Source: Caenibius sp964466155
GTDB lineage: Bacteria; Pseudomonadota; Alphaproteobacteria; Sphingomonadales; Sphingomonadaceae
Assembly (NCBI GenBank): GCA_964466155.1
Contig: CAYXMY010000134.1
Span: 1-6,604, forward strand
Length of the DNA: 6,604 nt
Direction of reading: 5' to 3'
The notes below the pieces were generated by a model. The model was not told the origin of the DNA. It ran no database searches and saw nothing but the letters and a program-made list of their open reading frames with translations. Positions 5,682 to 6,604 of the stretch are shown here, one piece after another (positions within the stretch are counted from its first letter, which is position 1; every line of letters starts with the position of its first letter). Position numbers and translations under genes: made by a program.

Positions 5682-6131
5682 ATGTACGAGCATATTCTGA
5701 TTGCAACCGATGGTTCGGAAGTGGCGCGAAAGGGTGTGGAATGCGGTCTGGCGCTGGCAAAAAGCCTTGGCGCCCGGGCAACGATCATTACCGTGACAGA
5801 ACGCTTCGGATCTCATGGTGGGACGCTCAAATGGGACCCTGCATCGGGCGAGCGGCCGGGATACGAAGATTGCCTGAACCAGGAAGAAGTCGCGGACGAG
5901 ATTCTGGCGTCCGCGAAAGCCGCGGCCAGGAAACTGGGAGTCGAGGCCGAGACACTCCACGTTTGCAACGCTCTTCCCGCCGATGCGATTATCGATGCCG
6001 CGCAAACGAGAAACTGCCAGCTTATCGCGATGGCATCCCATGGGCGAAGCGGGCTGGGGCGCATATTGCTGGGCAGTCAGACGGCCGATGTGCTGGCGCG
6101 TAGTGGTATCCCGGTATTGGTCGTGCGGTAA
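5682..6131 (+). CDS. Universal stress protein, single UspA domain, ATP-binding type
   Basis: A 149-residue cytoplasmic protein made of one Usp domain, normal length. The first strand MYEHILIATDGSE contains the conserved Asp10. The nucleotide loop is MASHG-RSGLGRILL-GS: Gly121, nine residues, then Gly131-Ser132, as in ATP-binding members. The first Gly of the strict motif is replaced by Ala118, a common variant. The chain ends with IPVLVVR. Such proteins usually dimerise and help cells survive starvation, hypoxia or oxidative stress; the molecular target is unknown. The start is chosen at the ATG at 5682 for its GGAG and family fit. An FNR/FixK-type box lies upstream. The gene converges on a transporter gene 31 bases away; I see no convincing terminator between them. 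Confidence 0.92.
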   Translation: MYEHILIATDGSEVARKGVECGLALAKSLGARATIITVTERFGSHGGTLKWDPASGERPGYEDCLNQEEVADEILASAKAAARKLGVEAETLHVCNALPADAIIDAAQTRNCQLIAMASHGRSGLGRILLGSQTADVLARSGIPVLVVR

Positions 6132-6162
6132 TGCGCGCCAACACAGCGTAGCGCAAAAAGCC

Positions 6163-6604
6163 TTATGCGGCCGCGCAAGCGGCGCTGCCGATGGCGCGGC
6201 GTTCCACGCGGGCGAGCAGGGCGAAACAGATCGCCGCCAGCACGAACCCGCCGATATAGACTTGCACCGCCAGGTCATAATTGCCCATCGTTTCCCGCAG
6301 GATACCGGCCAGCGGGGCCATACCGAACAGGAACGGCAGCGTGGCGAAGCCGGAAATGCCCATCACTGTCGCGAAGCGCTGCGCCCCGTAGAGGCGTGAC
6401 ACCAGAACGCCTTTCGCGCTGATGAAACCGCCCGCGCATGCCCCGATCAGCACCGCGTCGAGGATGAGGAGCGGATAGTTCGCCGGAATGATAAGGATGA
6501 TCCAGACGACCGCTTGCAGCAGGGCGTTGACGGTCAATGCGACGCTGGCATTGAGCCGGTCGGCCAGCCAGCCGAAAACGCCAGAGCCGATAATCCCGGT
6601 TCCG
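6163..6604 (-). CDS. Major facilitator superfamily transporter, C-terminal 146 residues (cut by the window edge)
   Basis: An integral membrane secondary transporter of which only the C-terminal half is present. The frame stays open to the right edge, so the true start lies outside. The visible part opens with GSGVFGWLADRLN, the conserved loop motif (GxLADR) expected between helices 8 and 9. About four hydrophobic segments follow, interrupted by the polar SAKGVLVSRLYGAQRF and ILRETMGNYD loops, and it ends with ARVERRAIGSAACAAA and a TAA at 6165-6163. The glycine-rich GACAGGFISAKG stretch and the YGAQRFATVMG loop resemble the monocarboxylate-transporter/oxalate-formate antiporter-like branch of the superfamily, but this is only an impression. 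The substrate cannot be told. It converges with the universal stress gene. Confidence 0.88.
   Translation of the reverse strand, partial: GTGIIGSGVFGWLADRLNASVALTVNALLQAVVWIILIIPANYPLLILDAVLIGACAGGFISAKGVLVSRLYGAQRFATVMGISGFATLPFLFGMAPLAGILRETMGNYDLAVQVYIGGFVLAAICFALLARVERRAIGSAACAAA

Noticed and set aside
6132..6162. TGCGC/GCGCA repeat between usp and the transporter as a bidirectional terminator
   Set aside because: Only 5 base pairs with a 13-base loop and no U-run in the right place on either strand.
5604..6278. Minus-strand open frame of 224 residues spanning the usp gene
   Set aside because: It runs antisense through the Usp nucleotide-binding motif and into the transporter gene on another frame, and shows no family features.

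Overview
The window reads as a chromosomal segment of a GC-rich alphaproteobacterium. The protein style (short AlkA, Ada with all domains, a stand-alone DUF2285-like protein, a pirin next to a LysR regulator) is most like a sphingomonad (Sphingomonas, Novosphingobium or Sphingobium type). That assignment comes from recognising the proteins, not from a marker gene. No RNA gene, insertion sequence, CRISPR array or phage gene was found. The longest gene-free stretch is about 206 bases.

Region 1 (1-1876, minus strand) is an alkylation-repair operon. The adaptive-response protein Ada (782-1876) overlaps the 3-methyladenine glycosylase AlkA (144-785) by 4 bases (ATGA). A conserved small protein of unknown function follows 38 bases later and runs off the left edge. 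Upstream of ada lies AAT-N6-GCAA, the arrangement known for Ada binding sites, so the operon is probably self-activated after DNA methylation.

Region 2 (1877-3142, minus strand) holds two small single genes: a SnoaL-like (NTF2-fold) protein (2071-2526) and an 88-residue DUF2285-like DNA-binding protein (2675-2941). The upstream regions of ada, the SnoaL gene and the DUF2285-like gene each carry one copy of a similar 27-base element in the same orientation. This is the most unusual signal in the window and hints at shared control, possibly by Ada.

Region 3 (3143-5524) is a divergent pair. A LysR-type regulator (start corrected to a GTG at 4663) is followed after 15 bases by a TMEM175-family potassium channel, both on the minus strand. 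A pirin (4777-5475) is on the plus strand. The 113-base divergent region has two similar dyads 24 bases apart, one overlapping a good candidate LysR promoter. A strong hairpin follows the pirin gene.

Region 4 (5525-6604) has a single-domain universal stress protein (5682-6131, plus strand). It is preceded by a near-perfect FNR/FixK-type box, so it may respond to low oxygen. Converging on it is the C-terminal half of a major facilitator transporter, cut by the right edge.
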